Origin: Actinomyces dentalis DSM 19115
GTDB lineage: Bacteria > Actinomycetota > Actinomycetes > Actinomycetales > Actinomycetaceae
DNA: 64,000 nt
Direction of reading: 5' to 3'
Assembly (NCBI RefSeq): GCF_000429225.1
Contig: NZ_AUBL01000002.1
Coordinates: forward strand, 109,388 to 173,387
Shown one piece after another: positions 1-16,118 of this stretch. Within the stretch, counting starts at the first letter, position 1; the number at the start of each line of letters is the position of its first letter. The translations under genes and the position numbers were made by a program. The notes under the pieces were generated by a model that was not told the DNA's origin, did not search any database, and worked only from the letters and a program-made list of their open reading frames with translations.

Positions 1-23
1 TCACCCAGGTCGCCAAGATCTGA
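1..23 (+). CDS. nusG: Transcription termination/antitermination factor NusG, C-terminal end (partial)
   Basis: Only the last seven codons are in the window: residues TQVAKI then TGA at 21-23. The ending fits the C-terminus of the NusG KOW domain, and nusG directly precedes rplK-rplA in actinobacteria. NusG binds RNA polymerase and couples it to Rho or the ribosome. Identity rests mainly on gene order because so little sequence is visible. Confidence 0.7.
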
Positions 24-124
24 CGGCCCGCGGGCGGGGCGTGGCCGCGGCGGGGCGTCGCGTCTCACAGCCCCGACCCCTGTGACGCCGCGCACCGCGC
101 CCCGCGCCCGGGCCCGGCCCGGGC

Positions 125-130
125 TAGGAT
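125..130 (+). promoter_or_regulatory. Possible -10 box upstream of rplK
   Basis: TAGGAT fits the actinobacterial TANNNT -10 pattern and lies 89 bases before the rplK start. No convincing -35 is visible in the GC-rich region upstream. It could give rplK-rplA its own transcription independent of nusG. Confidence 0.35.
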
Positions 131-218
131 GACCACTCGTGCGCGCGCGCCTCTCAACGCCGCGCCCACCGCTGCGCGGCAGGCGCGCAGCTCTTCTCCG
201 GACAAGAAGGACCACCAC

Positions 219-650
219 ATGGCTCCCAAGAAGAAGGTCGCCGGGCTCATCAAGCTCCAGATCCAGGCCGGCGCCGCCAACCCCGCCCCGCCGATCGGCC
301 CGGCGCTCGGTCAGCACGGCGTCAACATCATGGAGTTCTGCAAGGCGTACAACGCCGCGACCGAGTCGCAGCGCGGCAACGTCATCCCCGTGGAGATCAC
401 CGTCTACGAGGACCGCTCCTTCACCTTCGTCACCAAGACCCCGCCGGCCGCCGAGCTCATCAAGAAGGCCGCGGGCGTGGCCAAGGGCTCCGCGGCCCCG
501 CACACCGACAAGGTCGGCTCGCTGAGCCGGGAGCAGATCCGCGAGATCGCCCAGACCAAGATGGCCGACCTCAACGCCAACGACATCGAGGCCGCCGCCA
601 GGATCATCGCCGGCACCGCCCGCTCCATGGGCATTGACGTCGAGGCCTGA
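219..650 (+). CDS. rplK: 50S ribosomal protein L11
   Basis: 143 residues, the usual length. The N-terminus carries the L11 signature ([20 protein letters not shown]), where the conserved prolines contact 23S rRNA and the GTPase centre. The C-terminal domain ends with the conserved [11 protein letters not shown] stretch. L11 forms the ribosomal stalk base used by EF-G, release factors and RelA. The frame is open from 129, but the ATG at 219 gives the family N-terminus and has an AAGAAGG ribosome binding site eight bases upstream. It forms a two-gene unit with rplA. Confidence 0.97.
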   Translation: MAPKKKVAGLIKLQIQAGAANPAPPIGPALGQHGVNIMEFCKAYNAATESQRGNVIPVEITVYEDRSFTFVTKTPPAAELIKKAAGVAKGSAAPHTDKVGSLSREQIREIAQTKMADLNANDIEAAARIIAGTARSMGIDVEA

Positions 651-744
651 GCCCCGCCCCGCCGACCGACCACTTCACACATCTTCACACACCCCGTGGA
701 AGGGCCTCGCGCGGCCCGTTCACCACGACTGCAAGGAGAAGCAG

Positions 745-1434
745 ATGCCCAAGCGCTCCAAGGCCTACCGCGCCGCCGCCGAGAAGATCCAGTCCGGAGT
801 CCTCTACACCCCGGCCGAGGCCGTCAAGCTCGCCAAGGCCACGTCCGTCACCAAGTTCGACTCCACCGTGGACGTCGTCCTGCGCCTGGGCGTGGACCCC
901 CGCAAGGCCGACCAGATGGTGCGCGGCACCGTGTCCCTGCCGCACGGCACCGGCAAGACCGCCCGGGTGGTCGTCTTCGCCCAGGGCGAGCGCGCCCAGC
1001 AGGCCCTCGACGCCGGGGCCGACGAGGTCGGCGATGACGACCTCATCGCCAGGGTCGCGGCCGGCTGGACCGATTTCGACGCCGCCGTGGCCACCCCGGA
1101 CCTCATGGGCCGGGTCGGCCGCCTGGGCCGCGTCCTGGGCCCCCGCGGCCTCATGCCCAACCCCAAGACCGGCACCGTGACCATGGACGTGGCCAGGGCC
1201 GTGTCCGACATCAAGGGCGGGCGCATCGAGTTCCGCGTCGACCGCGCCGCGAACCTCAACTTCCTCATCGGCAAGGTCTCCTTCACCGATGAGCAGCTGG
1301 TGGAGAACCTCCAGGCCGCCCTGGACGAGATCGTGCGCCTCAAGCCCTCGACCTCCAAGGGCCGCTACATCCTCAAGGCCACCATGACCACCACCATGGG
1401 CCCGGGCATCCCGCTCGACGTCACCAAGGCCTGA
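745..1434 (+). CDS. rplA: 50S ribosomal protein L1
   Basis: 229 residues, typical L1 length. The sequence includes the conserved segment around [19 protein letters not shown] and the C-terminal [11 protein letters not shown]1 binds 23S rRNA at the E-site stalk and usually represses its own mRNA. The frame is open from 634, overlapping the end of rplK, but the ATG at 745 follows an AAGGAGAA site and gives the family start MPKRSKAYR. It is followed by a strong hairpin, so rplK-rplA ends here. Confidence 0.97.
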   Translation: MPKRSKAYRAAAEKIQSGVLYTPAEAVKLAKATSVTKFDSTVDVVLRLGVDPRKADQMVRGTVSLPHGTGKTARVVVFAQGERAQQALDAGADEVGDDDLIARVAAGWTDFDAAVATPDLMGRVGRLGRVLGPRGLMPNPKTGTVTMDVARAVSDIKGGRIEFRVDRAANLNFLIGKVSFTDEQLVENLQAALDEIVRLKPSTSKGRYILKATMTTTMGPGIPLDVTKA

Positions 1435-1451
1435 TCCGCCCCGACGCCGCC

Positions 1452-1483
1452 GCGCCGGTCCGCCCCCGTGGGCGGGTCGGCGC
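1452..1483 (+). terminator. GC-rich hairpin after rplA
   Basis: Bases 1452-1465 pair with 1470-1483 over 14 positions, two of them G-T, around a four-base loop (CCGT). It starts 17 bases after the rplA stop. There is no T-tract, as is common for actinobacterial terminators. Confidence 0.6.
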
Positions 1484-1535
1484 TCGTGCGCCCGGCGCGG
1501 CGGGGCGCCGGTCCTCGCGCGCTCGACGGTGCGGG

Positions 1536-1541
1536 TATCTT
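1536..1541 (+). promoter_or_regulatory. Possible -10 box for the Ser/Thr kinase gene
   Basis: TATCTT stands out in a very GC-rich stretch, 25 bases before one candidate start (ATG 1561) and 43 before the other (ATG 1579). No clear -35 is seen. Confidence 0.35.
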
Positions 1542-1578
1542 GGGTCGCGTCCCGATTGGCATGACGACTGGAATCCGT

Positions 1579-4134
1579 ATGAGCTCAACGACCGTCCTCC
1601 CCCAGGGCGAGCCCCGTCGCCTGGGCAGCGCCTACGTCCTCGACGCGCGCATCGGCGCCGGGGCGCAGGGCGAGGTCTGGCGGGGCCACCGCACCGAGAG
1701 CCCCGGCGCGCCCCTGGCCGTCAAGCTGCTGCGCGCCGAGCTCCTGGACGACGGCGCCGTCGTCGAGCGCTTCATCAAGGAGCGCGCCACCCTGCTGCGG
1801 GTGCGCTCGCCCTACGTCGTCGGCGTGCGCGACATGGTCATCGAGGGCACCAGCTTCGCGATCGTCATGGACTTCGTCGACGGCGGCGACCTGCGCGGGC
1901 TGCTGGCCGCCTCCGGCCCCCTGCGCCCCGCCGAGCTGTGTCGCATGGGCGCGCTCATGGCCCGCGGGCTGGCGGCCGTGCACGACGCCGGAATCGTGCA
2001 CCGGGACCTCAAGCCGGCCAATGTGCTCATCGACTGGGGGCCGCAGGGGCGTCCCGCGCCCGCCCCGCCCGCGCCCGCGCCGCCGCCCGGGCCGGGCCGG
2101 CGGGTGGACCGCTCCGCCGCCACCGTGCCCGAGGCCCTGGCCGCCACCCGCGTCGTCGGGGCCGCCCAGGCCTGCACGCCGAAGCTGGCCGACTTCGGCG
2201 TCGCCCGCATCTGCGACACGGTGTCCTCCTCCCACGTCACCGGGGCGATCGGCACGCCGCTGTACATGGCCCCCGAGATCCTCGCCCCGCAGGCGCCGAC
2301 CACCGCGGCTGACATCTACTCCCTCGGCGTGGTCCTCTACGAGCTGGCCTGCGGCGTGCCGCCCTTCACCGGCGCCCCGGCCCAGGTCCTGGCCCAGCAC
2401 GCCCGCCGCGACGCCGGCCGGCCCGGCGGGGTGCCCGACGAGCTGTGGAACCTGCTGGCCGCCATGCTGGCCAAGCACCCCGAGGCCCGTCCCCCGGCCG
2501 CGGCGGTGGCCGCCGAGCTGGAGCGGCTGGGCCCGCTCCTGGCCGCCCTGCCGGCCTGCACCCCGCTCACCGAGCCGCCGGCCTCCGCCCCCTCCCTCCA
2601 GCCCTACGACTGGGCGCAGGAGGCCGCGTCCACCCGCTCCTCCGCCCCCTCAGGTCCGGCGGCGCCCTCCGCGCCGACCTGGTCCTCCGCCCCCTCCGGT
2701 CCGACGGCGCCCTCGGCCCCCGTCCCGGCCGGGACCCCCGCGGCCCCCGCCGCCTACGGTTCCACCGCGGCCCCCGCCGCCTACGGCTCCACCGCCGTCT
2801 ACACCGGCCCGGGCCCCGCCCCGGGTTCGGGCCCCGGGCCGCGGCCCGGCCGGCCGGACTCCGTCCACCCGCCCGCCGCGCCGCCGCGCCGTCGTCGTCG
2901 CCTCATCCCCGTCATCGTCGTCGTGCTCGTCGTGGCCCTCGCCGGCGGCGCCATCGCCTGGTGGGTGCTGGGGCGCAACCGGCTGCCCGACAGCCCCTCC
3001 CTGGCCGACGTCGTCGCCGCCGGCACCGTCACCGAGCTCCAGCGCATCCCGGACAGCTCCGCCCTGCGCGTGGCCCCCGACGGCGGCGCCCTGGCGACCG
3101 ACGACTCGGGGACCTGGAACCTGTACGACCTCAACCGCTCCAACCAGGCCGGCGTGTGGTCCGGCGAGTGCTCCGAGGCGGCCTTCTGGACGGCAAAGGC
3201 CCTCCTGTGCGAGAACAGCGGCTCCGAGGCGAGCCTGGTCAAGCTCGACGGCTCCACCTCCGAGGTCCCCGGCCCCGTCGACCACAACCTCATCGGCTCC
3301 ACCGCCACCACCGCCGTGCTCATCGACGACTTCTCCTCCGGGTCCCTCATCGGCATGGACTCCTCCGGCAAGGAGACCTGGCGGGTCTACGGCGACTTCT
3401 CCGGCGGGCGCGTGGACAACGGCTTCCTGGTCGCCTACGACTCGAAGAACAAGCAGGTGGACGTCATCGCGGCCGACTCCGGCGCGGTGCTGCTGCGCCG
3501 GGACGTCAAGACCAGCCCCAACTTCGGCTCCCGGGACGAGCCCCTGCCCGGGGGCGTGGGCGTCGACGTCGGCCCCGAGGCCTTCTACGTCACCGACGGC
3601 TCCTCCTGGACGGTCTACGACGCCACCGGGAAGGAGGTCAGGACCATCAGCTCCTCGGCCCCGCGCACCTCCTGGGTGAGCTCGGCCCCGCTCAAGGCCG
3701 AGGAGCTGGCCGACCTCATCGCCGCGGCCCCCGCCTCGGGGGGCGTGGCCGTGCGCGGCAGGAGCCGGACCGTCACCGTCACGGTCGACACCGGCGCCTG
3801 CACCGCCGCGGTCGACGGGGTCACCATCACCGCCGCCCGGCCCGCCCAGAGCAAGGACTGCCTCCTGACCCCGCTCGGGCTCGCGGGCGACGACGACGTC
3901 CTCGTCCTCCAGTCCGGCCTCGACCCGGAGAACCAGGCCGCCAAGGACGCCGTCGTGACGGCCCACAGGCTCAAGGACGGCGAGCAGACCTGGAGCATCA
4001 AGGGCGCCCTCAAGCGCGTCATCGCCCCCTCCGAGCAGGCCCAGGGCGAGGTCGCGTCCCAGCCCCGCCTCCTCATGATCCAGGGCAGCTCCTACGACTT
4101 CAACGAGGTCCTCTACGCCGTCCTGCCCGAGTGA
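1579..4134 (+). CDS. Receptor-type serine/threonine protein kinase with extracytoplasmic domain
   Basis: 851 residues. The Hanks-type kinase domain has the glycine loop GAGAQGEV at 26-33, ATP lysine K49 (AVKLL), catalytic HRDLKPAN with D143, DFG with D205, and an APE motif after the activation segment. A Pro/Ala/Ser-rich juxtamembrane linker follows. One strong membrane helix is at about 443-466 after an RRRRR cluster. The outer part of about 385 residues has short repeated beta-like segments (for example LYDLN, WTVYDATG) suggesting a PQQ/WD-like propeller; this fold is an inference. Unusually, D143 and D205 are separated by a Pro/Ala-rich insert of about 45 residues. ATG 1561 is an alternative start. 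No PASTA repeats are present, so it is not a PknB orthologue. Substrates are unknown. Confidence 0.88.
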   Translation: MSSTTVLPQGEPRRLGSAYVLDARIGAGAQGEVWRGHRTESPGAPLAVKLLRAELLDDGAVVERFIKERATLLRVRSPYVVGVRDMVIEGTSFAIVMDFVDGGDLRGLLAASGPLRPAELCRMGALMARGLAAVHDAGIVHRDLKPANVLIDWGPQGRPAPAPPAPAPPPGPGRRVDRSAATVPEALAATRVVGAAQACTPKLADFGVARICDTVSSSHVTGAIGTPLYMAPEILAPQAPTTAADIYSLGVVLYELACGVPPFTGAPAQVLAQHARRDAGRPGGVPDELWNLLAAMLAKHPEARPPAAAVAAELERLGPLLAALPACTPLTEPPASAPSLQPYDWAQEAASTRSSAPSGPAAPSAPTWSSAPSGPTAPSAPVPAGTPAAPAAYGSTAAPAAYGSTAVYTGPGPAPGSGPGPRPGRPDSVHPPAAPPRRRRRLIPVIVVVLVVALAGGAIAWWVLGRNRLPDSPSLADVVAAGTVTELQRIPDSSALRVAPDGGALATDDSGTWNLYDLNRSNQAGVWSGECSEAAFWTAKALLCENSGSEASLVKLDGSTSEVPGPVDHNLIGSTATTAVLIDDFSSGSLIGMDSSGKETWRVYGDFSGGRVDNGFLVAYDSKNKQVDVIAADSGAVLLRRDVKTSPNFGSRDEPLPGGVGVDVGPEAFYVTDGSSWTVYDATGKEVRTISSSAPRTSWVSSAPLKAEELADLIAAAPASGGVAVRGRSRTVTVTVDTGACTAAVDGVTITAARPAQSKDCLLTPLGLAGDDDVLVLQSGLDPENQAAKDAVVTAHRLKDGEQTWSIKGALKRVIAPSEQAQGEVASQPRLLMIQGSSYDFNEVLYAVLPE

Positions 4135-4357
4135 GGCGGGCGCGGGTCGGCCGGTGGCGGGCGGCCCGGGGAGGTGAAAAGGTGGCCAGCGCGGATCTTT
4201 CGGGTGCGCGGCGGCTCCTGTGCGTTCGGACGATGGCGTCATCGCACCAGTTCGGGACGGGGCGCATCCGGGAAGGAGGGTGAAAGATATGCGCCGACCA
4301 CCTTTTCGGGTCCCGTGCTCCACGGTCATGACCGCCCTGGCCTGCGAATCCAATGGG

Positions 4358-4363
4358 TATACT
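4358..4363 (+). promoter_or_regulatory. Extended -10 promoter for the OmpA-domain lipoprotein
   Basis: TATACT is preceded by TGGG, giving an extended -10 element (TGGGTATACT). It sits in a locally AT-rich patch 68 bases before the lipoprotein start. No strong -35 lies 17 bases upstream. Confidence 0.5.
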
Positions 4364-4430
4364 GCTCAAAATGCAGCAGGGCACGTGTCGAACCTTATCC
4401 GCAGTCTCGTTCTGGTAAGGAGTTCTTATC

Positions 4431-6026
4431 ATGAGATCCGTATCGCGCCGGTCGGTCCTGGTGGGTTCCGTCGTGGTGGCGGGCGGAACCGCGCTGGGCG
4501 CCTGCACCGGAAGTTCGTCGAAGGGCGGCGGGGGCGCTGCGGGCGCGCCCGCCGGTTCCGGTTCCTCCGCCTCCGCCCCCGCTCCTGCGAGCAGTCCGGG
4601 CGCTGCGGGTTTTCGCAGCGGCTGCTCCGGTGTGGAGTGGGATCTGGAGGCGGGCCCGGCGGTGGTGAGGGACGGCATGACAATCCTGCGCCTGTCCTTC
4701 TCGCCGGTGTCCGAGAACTCGGCCTCCCTGGGCACGAGGGTCTTCTCGACGTCCGATTCCTCTCATGTCATCGGCGAGATCAAGCTGTTGTCCCTGGCGG
4801 GCTCCGCCGTGTATCCGGTGATCGGCGGGGATGCTCATCCGCTCAGCAAGAGCGTCTCCCCGGGTGAGGGCGTAGAGCTGTTCCCGGTTTTCGGGGCGGT
4901 GCCCCAGGATGCCGGGACGGTGGAGGCCTTCCTGCCCAATTTCGGCGTGGTGGCGGGTATTCCCGTGGTGGGGGAGGCCGAGGCCGGGTTCGACGTCGCA
5001 GCAGCGCTGTCGGGAGCCGACCCGGATACGAGTAAGGCCGGACCCTACAGCATCGGGTCCGCGACCTTCACGGCGGACGGCTCGTCGAACACCCGGAAGG
5101 ACAGCGCGTCGACGACGGTGACGGTCAGCGGCGATGTCACCTTCGCGTCGGACTCGGCCGAGCTGAGCGGTCAGGCGGATGCGGTGCTGGCCTCGGCGGT
5201 GGAGCAGATCAAGCGGTTCCCCTCGGGCGGGGGCCTGGCGATCACGGGCCATACGGATGATGTGGCCGACGACGCCCACAATCAGACCCTGTCCGAGCAG
5301 CGGGCCCGGGCGGTGTCGGACCGGTTGAAGCAGCTGGTCGATCTGTCGAAGTGGACGGTGGAGGCGACTGGGAAGGGCGAGGGCGAGCCGCGCGTCCCCA
5401 ATGACTCCGATGAGCACCGGCAGGTCAATCGGCGGGTGGAGATCGTCCTGACCCCCTCCAATCCCGCGGAGGGGGAGGGGAGCAGAGCGGGCGCGTCCCC
5501 CGCACCCGCCCCCGCGTCCCCGGCCGCGGGGTCCGGTCAGATGCCGCAGGCCCAGGGCCCGGTGGGCACCGGCGCGGACGGCGTGGACATCACCATCGAC
5601 TCCGTCGCGGTGCACGTGTGGATGGAGAAGGTGACGCGCGTGGGCGGCTATCTCGTCGGCGAGCTCCTCATGCGCACGGACTCGGAACTCATCATTCCCG
5701 CGATGGCCTTCGGCCTTCCCGGGGCGTGGGACGGCCTCGGCGGTCAGTGGATGGGTCTGGGCTACTCCGTCGTGTCCAACCTGACCCTGCTGAGCGGTGA
5801 CACCCATTACCTGGAGGCGTATTACATGCCCGGGTCCGATACGCTCCGTCCGCTCGCCAACGCCTTCACCCCCGCGGTGAAGAGCGGTCAGGTGCCGGCC
5901 CGCTTACCCGCGGTGTGGCCGGACACCGGGCAGGACGCCGTCGTCCTCGACCTTCCCGGCGGCAAGAAGATGCACCAGGACGCCCTGTGCCTGCGACTGA
6001 CCGGCATCCCCGTCGTGGAGGGATGA
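4431..6026 (+). CDS. Tat-type lipoprotein with OmpA-like peptidoglycan-binding domain
   Basis: 531 residues. The N-terminus has a twin-arginine-like motif (SRRSVLV), a hydrophobic segment and a lipobox LGAC with lipidation cysteine C25, followed by a Ser/Gly/Ala linker. Residues about 230-341 form an OmpA C-terminal-like domain: GDVTFASDSAEL, ITGHTDD, LSEQRARAVSDRL, and the closing NRRVEIVL. This fold binds meso-DAP-type stem peptides in other proteins. A Pro/Ala linker and a C-terminal domain of about 150 residues that I do not recognise follow. The TAAGGAG site at 4416-4422 supports the start. It is probably exported folded and tethered to the outer membrane leaflet; the role is unknown. 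Confidence 0.85.
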   Translation: MRSVSRRSVLVGSVVVAGGTALGACTGSSSKGGGGAAGAPAGSGSSASAPAPASSPGAAGFRSGCSGVEWDLEAGPAVVRDGMTILRLSFSPVSENSASLGTRVFSTSDSSHVIGEIKLLSLAGSAVYPVIGGDAHPLSKSVSPGEGVELFPVFGAVPQDAGTVEAFLPNFGVVAGIPVVGEAEAGFDVAAALSGADPDTSKAGPYSIGSATFTADGSSNTRKDSASTTVTVSGDVTFASDSAELSGQADAVLASAVEQIKRFPSGGGLAITGHTDDVADDAHNQTLSEQRARAVSDRLKQLVDLSKWTVEATGKGEGEPRVPNDSDEHRQVNRRVEIVLTPSNPAEGEGSRAGASPAPAPASPAAGSGQMPQAQGPVGTGADGVDITIDSVAVHVWMEKVTRVGGYLVGELLMRTDSELIIPAMAFGLPGAWDGLGGQWMGLGYSVVSNLTLLSGDTHYLEAYYMPGSDTLRPLANAFTPAVKSGQVPARLPAVWPDTGQDAVVLDLPGGKKMHQDALCLRLTGIPVVEG

Positions 6027-6085
6027 GAGCGCGGGGCCGCTCGTCCCGGAGTCCGCGCGTCCGGCGAGTGAGGGCGCCGGCCGCC

Positions 6086-6826
6086 TCAGGCCCCCGCGCG
6101 CACGGCGAGGATCCAGGCGAGCCAGGCCCCCGCAATGAGGTGGGGCCCCATGGCGATCATCTGCCTGCGCCCCACGACGCGCGCCGCCATGAGGACGAGG
6201 GCGCTCAGTCCGGCCAGGATCACGCCCGCCAGCACCCCGCTCAGGGCGGCGCCCCAGCCCAGGGGCCCGAGCCACAGGCCGATCAGGGCGCACAGCTTGA
6301 CGTCGCCCATCCCCAGGCCGGAGGGCAGCAGCGCCAGGATCAGGGCCGCCCCGCCGATCCCCAGGGCGCACAGCGCCGCCCGCGCCGGCGGGGCGCCGGC
6401 CCGCGCCGCCGCCCCCGCGGCGAGCCCGACGGCGGCGCGCGCGACGAGGGCCGCCCCCAGCCAGGCCGCGGCCGCGCCCAGGAGCCGGTTGGGCAGGCGG
6501 TGGCACACGGCGTCGACGCTGCCCGCCACGACCAGGAGCGCCACGACGGGCACGGCGACGAGGCCGTCGGCCCAGCGGTGATGGACCAGCGCCCACAGCG
6601 CCGTCGTCGTGCACGCCGTGGCGGCCAGGGCGGCCTGCGGTCCGGCGCCGAGCAGTGCGCGGCGGCGCACGACGGGCGGCGGGCCGTCCCCGGCCGGCTC
6701 GGCCACGAGCCCGGCGACGTAGTCGCGGGCGAACCGGGAGGCGGGGCCGGCCACCGCGGCGGCGCACGCCGAGGCGGCCGCGACGACGAGGGGGACCGCG
6801 ACAATGAGAGGGGTCGCAGTGGGCAC
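6086..6826 (-). CDS. Prepilin peptidase, A24 (type IV leader peptidase) family
   Basis: 246 residues, almost wholly hydrophobic with about seven predicted membrane segments. The two catalytic aspartates of A24 proteases are recognisable: the first in GSVDAVCHRLPNRL, the second in GLGMGDVKL (GxGD motif). The N-terminal cysteine-rich methyltransferase domain of bifunctional PilD enzymes is absent, as in many TadV/CpaA-like peptidases. It would cleave leader peptides of type IV or Flp/Tad pilins at the membrane, but no pilin, ATPase or secretin gene is in this window. It converges on the lipoprotein gene, 59 bases apart at their 3' ends. Confidence 0.85.
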   Translation of the reverse strand: MPTATPLIVAVPLVVAAASACAAAVAGPASRFARDYVAGLVAEPAGDGPPPVVRRRALLGAGPQAALAATACTTTALWALVHHRWADGLVAVPVVALLVVAGSVDAVCHRLPNRLLGAAAAWLGAALVARAAVGLAAGAAARAGAPPARAALCALGIGGAALILALLPSGLGMGDVKLCALIGLWLGPLGWGAALSGVLAGVILAGLSALVLMAARVVGRRQMIAMGPHLIAGAWLAWILAVRAGA

Positions 6827-6925
6827 GGCCCCAGCCTCTCACGCCCCGGGGCGGGCCCTCGCCCCTCCCGGCGGCGAGGGGGTGGGAGCGGTGACCGATC
6901 GCACCCGCCTCCGCCGCCCGTGCGC

Positions 6926-6956
6926 TTGCGCCCCGGGGGAGGGGAGCGGCTAGGGT
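6926..6956 (+). promoter_or_regulatory. Candidate rplJ-rplL promoter
   Basis: TTGCGC at 6926-6931 and TAGGGT at 6951-6956 are separated by 19 bases, slightly long. They lie directly upstream of the conserved L10 leader core, which would place the transcript start near 6963. Confidence 0.5.
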
Positions 6957-6959
6957 GTG

Positions 6960-7092
6960 CCCTGCCGAAGACCGCAGGTCGCCCGCCCCGGCGGGACCGA
7001 GTCCGACGACGTCGGAGCCCGCGCAGGTGAGACGAGACCCCCCGCATCGGCGGGGATGCGGCCCCGTGCCACCGGCGCGGGGCCTTATTCGT
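6960..7092 (+). ncRNA. L10 leader (ribosomal protein L10-L12 autoregulatory mRNA element)
   Basis: The region carries the conserved segments GCCGAAGACCGCAGGT (from 6964) and GCGCAGGTGAGACGAG (from 7021) that frame actinobacterial L10 leaders; they form the kink-turn and stem bound by the L10(L12)4 complex. Downstream, 7060-7070 pairs with 7074-7084 around the loop ACC and is followed by TTATT, an attenuator-like hairpin. Expected action: excess L10-L12 stabilises the leader and lowers rplJL expression. Motif recognition is from memory of the family. Confidence 0.8.
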
Positions 7093-7127
7093 CGTGGGCC
7101 CTGCGGCAGACCACGGAAGGAGGGCCC

Positions 7128-7649
7128 ATGGCAAGGCCTGACAAGGAGGCGGTGATCGCCCGGCTCGCGGACAGGTTCCGCGCCTCGGACGCCGTCCTGC
7201 TGACCGAGTACCGCGGGCTGAGCGTCGCCGACCTCAAGGCGCTGCGCCGCTCCCTCGCCGGTAACGCCGAGTACACCGTGGTGAAGAACACGCTCGCCGC
7301 GATCGCCGCCCGCCGCGCCGGGCTGGAGGACCTCGCGGAGGACTTCACGGGCCCCTCGGCCCTGGCCTTCGTCACCGGGGAGCCGGTCGAGGCCGCCAAG
7401 GCGCTGCGTGACTTCGCCAAGGACAACGCCAACCTCGTCCTCAAGGGCGGCATGATGGACGGCAACGTCCTGGACGCCGCCGCGGTCGAGAAGCTGGCCT
7501 CGCTCGAGTCCCGCGAGGTGCTGCTCGCCAAGGCCGCCGGCGCCGTCCAGGCGTCCCTGGCCAAGGCCGCGCACCTCTTCGCCGCGCCCGCCACCCAGGC
7601 GGTGCGCACCGTCGACGCCCTGCGCGACAAGCAGGAGGCCGCGGCCTGA
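7128..7649 (+). CDS. rplJ: 50S ribosomal protein L10
   Basis: 173 residues, usual length. Conserved features are [17 protein letters not shown] near the N-terminus, the central [13 protein letters not shown], and a C-terminal helix that anchors L7/L12 dimers. The frame is open from 6957 through the leader, but the ATG at 7128 gives the family start MARPDKEAV and follows a GGAAGGAG site. L10 links the L7/L12 stalk to 23S rRNA and binds the leader upstream as its own repressor. rplL follows 82 bases downstream. Confidence 0.97.
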   Translation: MARPDKEAVIARLADRFRASDAVLLTEYRGLSVADLKALRRSLAGNAEYTVVKNTLAAIAARRAGLEDLAEDFTGPSALAFVTGEPVEAAKALRDFAKDNANLVLKGGMMDGNVLDAAAVEKLASLESREVLLAKAAGAVQASLAKAAHLFAAPATQAVRTVDALRDKQEAAA

Positions 7650-7731
7650 GCCGCGCGCGTCACCCCGTACAACTCGTGGCCCTGCGCGCCGTCGCGCGGC
7701 AGGACCCGCTTTCCAGGAAGGAATGTCCACT

Positions 7732-8121
7732 ATGGCGAAGCTGACCACCGACGAGCTCATCGAGGCCTTCAAGGAGCTCACCCTCATCGAGCTGAGCGAA
7801 TTCGTCAAGGCCTTCGAGGAGACCTTCGACGTCAAGGCCGCCGCCCCGGCCGCCGTCGCCGTGGCCGCCGCCCCCGGCGCCGCCGGCGAGGCCGCCCAGG
7901 AGGAGGAGAAGGACGAGTTCGACGTCGTCCTCGACTCCATCGGCGACAAGAAGATCCAGGTCATCAAGGAGGTGCGCGCCCTGACCTCCCTCGGCCTGAA
8001 GGAGGCCAAGGACCTCGTCGACTCCGCCCCCAAGGCCGTCCTCGAGGGCGTCAACAAGGAGACCGCCGAGAAGGCCAAGGCGCAGCTCGAGGGCGCCGGC
8101 GCCTCCGTCACCCTCAAGTGA
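7732..8121 (+). CDS. rplL: 50S ribosomal protein L7/L12
   Basis: 129 residues: an N-terminal dimerisation domain ([20 protein letters not shown]), an Ala/Pro hinge, and the C-terminal factor-binding domain with [20 protein letters not shown] and the ending ASVTLK. It recruits elongation and initiation factors to the stalk. An in-frame ATG at 7723 exists, but AGGAAGGA at 7715-7722 spaces correctly only for the ATG at 7732. Confidence 0.97.
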   Translation: MAKLTTDELIEAFKELTLIELSEFVKAFEETFDVKAAAPAAVAVAAAPGAAGEAAQEEEKDEFDVVLDSIGDKKIQVIKEVRALTSLGLKEAKDLVDSAPKAVLEGVNKETAEKAKAQLEGAGASVTLK

Positions 8122-8155
8122 GCCGCTCCGGGCCAGTCGCCCGGCCGCCCCGATC

Positions 8156-8188
8156 GCGCCCCGTCCGCCTTCACGGCGGGCGGGGCGC
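8156..8188 (+). terminator. Hairpin between rplL and rpoB
   Basis: Bases 8156-8169 pair with 8175-8188 over 14 positions with one T-G, around the loop TTCAC. It begins 34 bases after the rplL stop with no T-tract. In many bacteria a partial terminator here lets rpoBC be expressed below rplJL levels; that role is inferred. Confidence 0.6.
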
Positions 8189-8443
8189 GGCGCGCGGAGG
8201 GGCCGGAAGGGCGCGGCGAGGCAGTATGCGCGACTGTGGCGCGAATCGCAAGACCCAATGCGTCTGCGGTATGGAGGGTCCGGGGGCGTGCGTGTACGCT
8301 AGCGCTTTGCGTCCATTGTGTGTATAAGCAACTGGAGGCGCCGCCCGGCCGTGGACCCCGAGGGCCCTGCGCGCCGCGCCGGCGCCCACCGGCCCCTCGC
8401 AGTGTACGCAGAGTGATCCCCGAGATGAGGGAAGGATCCCCCT
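8189..8443 (+). promoter_or_regulatory. rpoB upstream region with candidate promoter
   Basis: No gene is seen here. The sequence GTGTACGCTAGCGCTTTGCG at about 8292-8311 contains a -10-like TACGCT (8295-8300) and resembles the rpoB promoter block seen in other actinobacteria. A second AT-rich patch (TATAAG, 8323-8328) lies just downstream. The -35 is not clear. The leader to the rpoB TTG start is about 140 bases. Confidence 0.5.
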
Positions 8444-11965
<3,522 letters not shown>

Positions 11966-12051
11966 CTCCATCATCTATGGCGGCCCCGCCGCGGCGACGG
12001 CGGACCGCCCCACCGGATCATCCTGATGAGAACACATCGGAAGTAGGAACT

Positions 12052-16014
<3,963 letters not shown>

Positions 16015-16044
16015 GCGCGCCCGCCCCGTCGCGGGGCCCGAGCG

Positions 16045-16075
16045 GCGGCCCGCCACCTGCCCGGTGGCGGGCCGC
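16045..16075 (+). terminator. Terminator-type hairpin after rpoC
   Basis: Bases 16045-16057 pair perfectly with 16063-16075 (13 bp, GC-rich) around the loop TGCCC. It lies 31 bases after the rpoC stop, without a T-tract. It separates rpoBC from the accessory operon that follows. Confidence 0.7.
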
Positions 16076-16118
16076 CGCGCTGCGTCGCGGACCAGGAGCG
16101 CGTTCGTTCACCACAGCG

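Noticed and set aside
2021..3679. Alternative + strand frame inside the kinase gene (552 codons, Pro/Arg/Ser-rich)
   Set aside because: Composition is typical of an out-of-frame reading of GC-rich DNA, with no conserved motifs.
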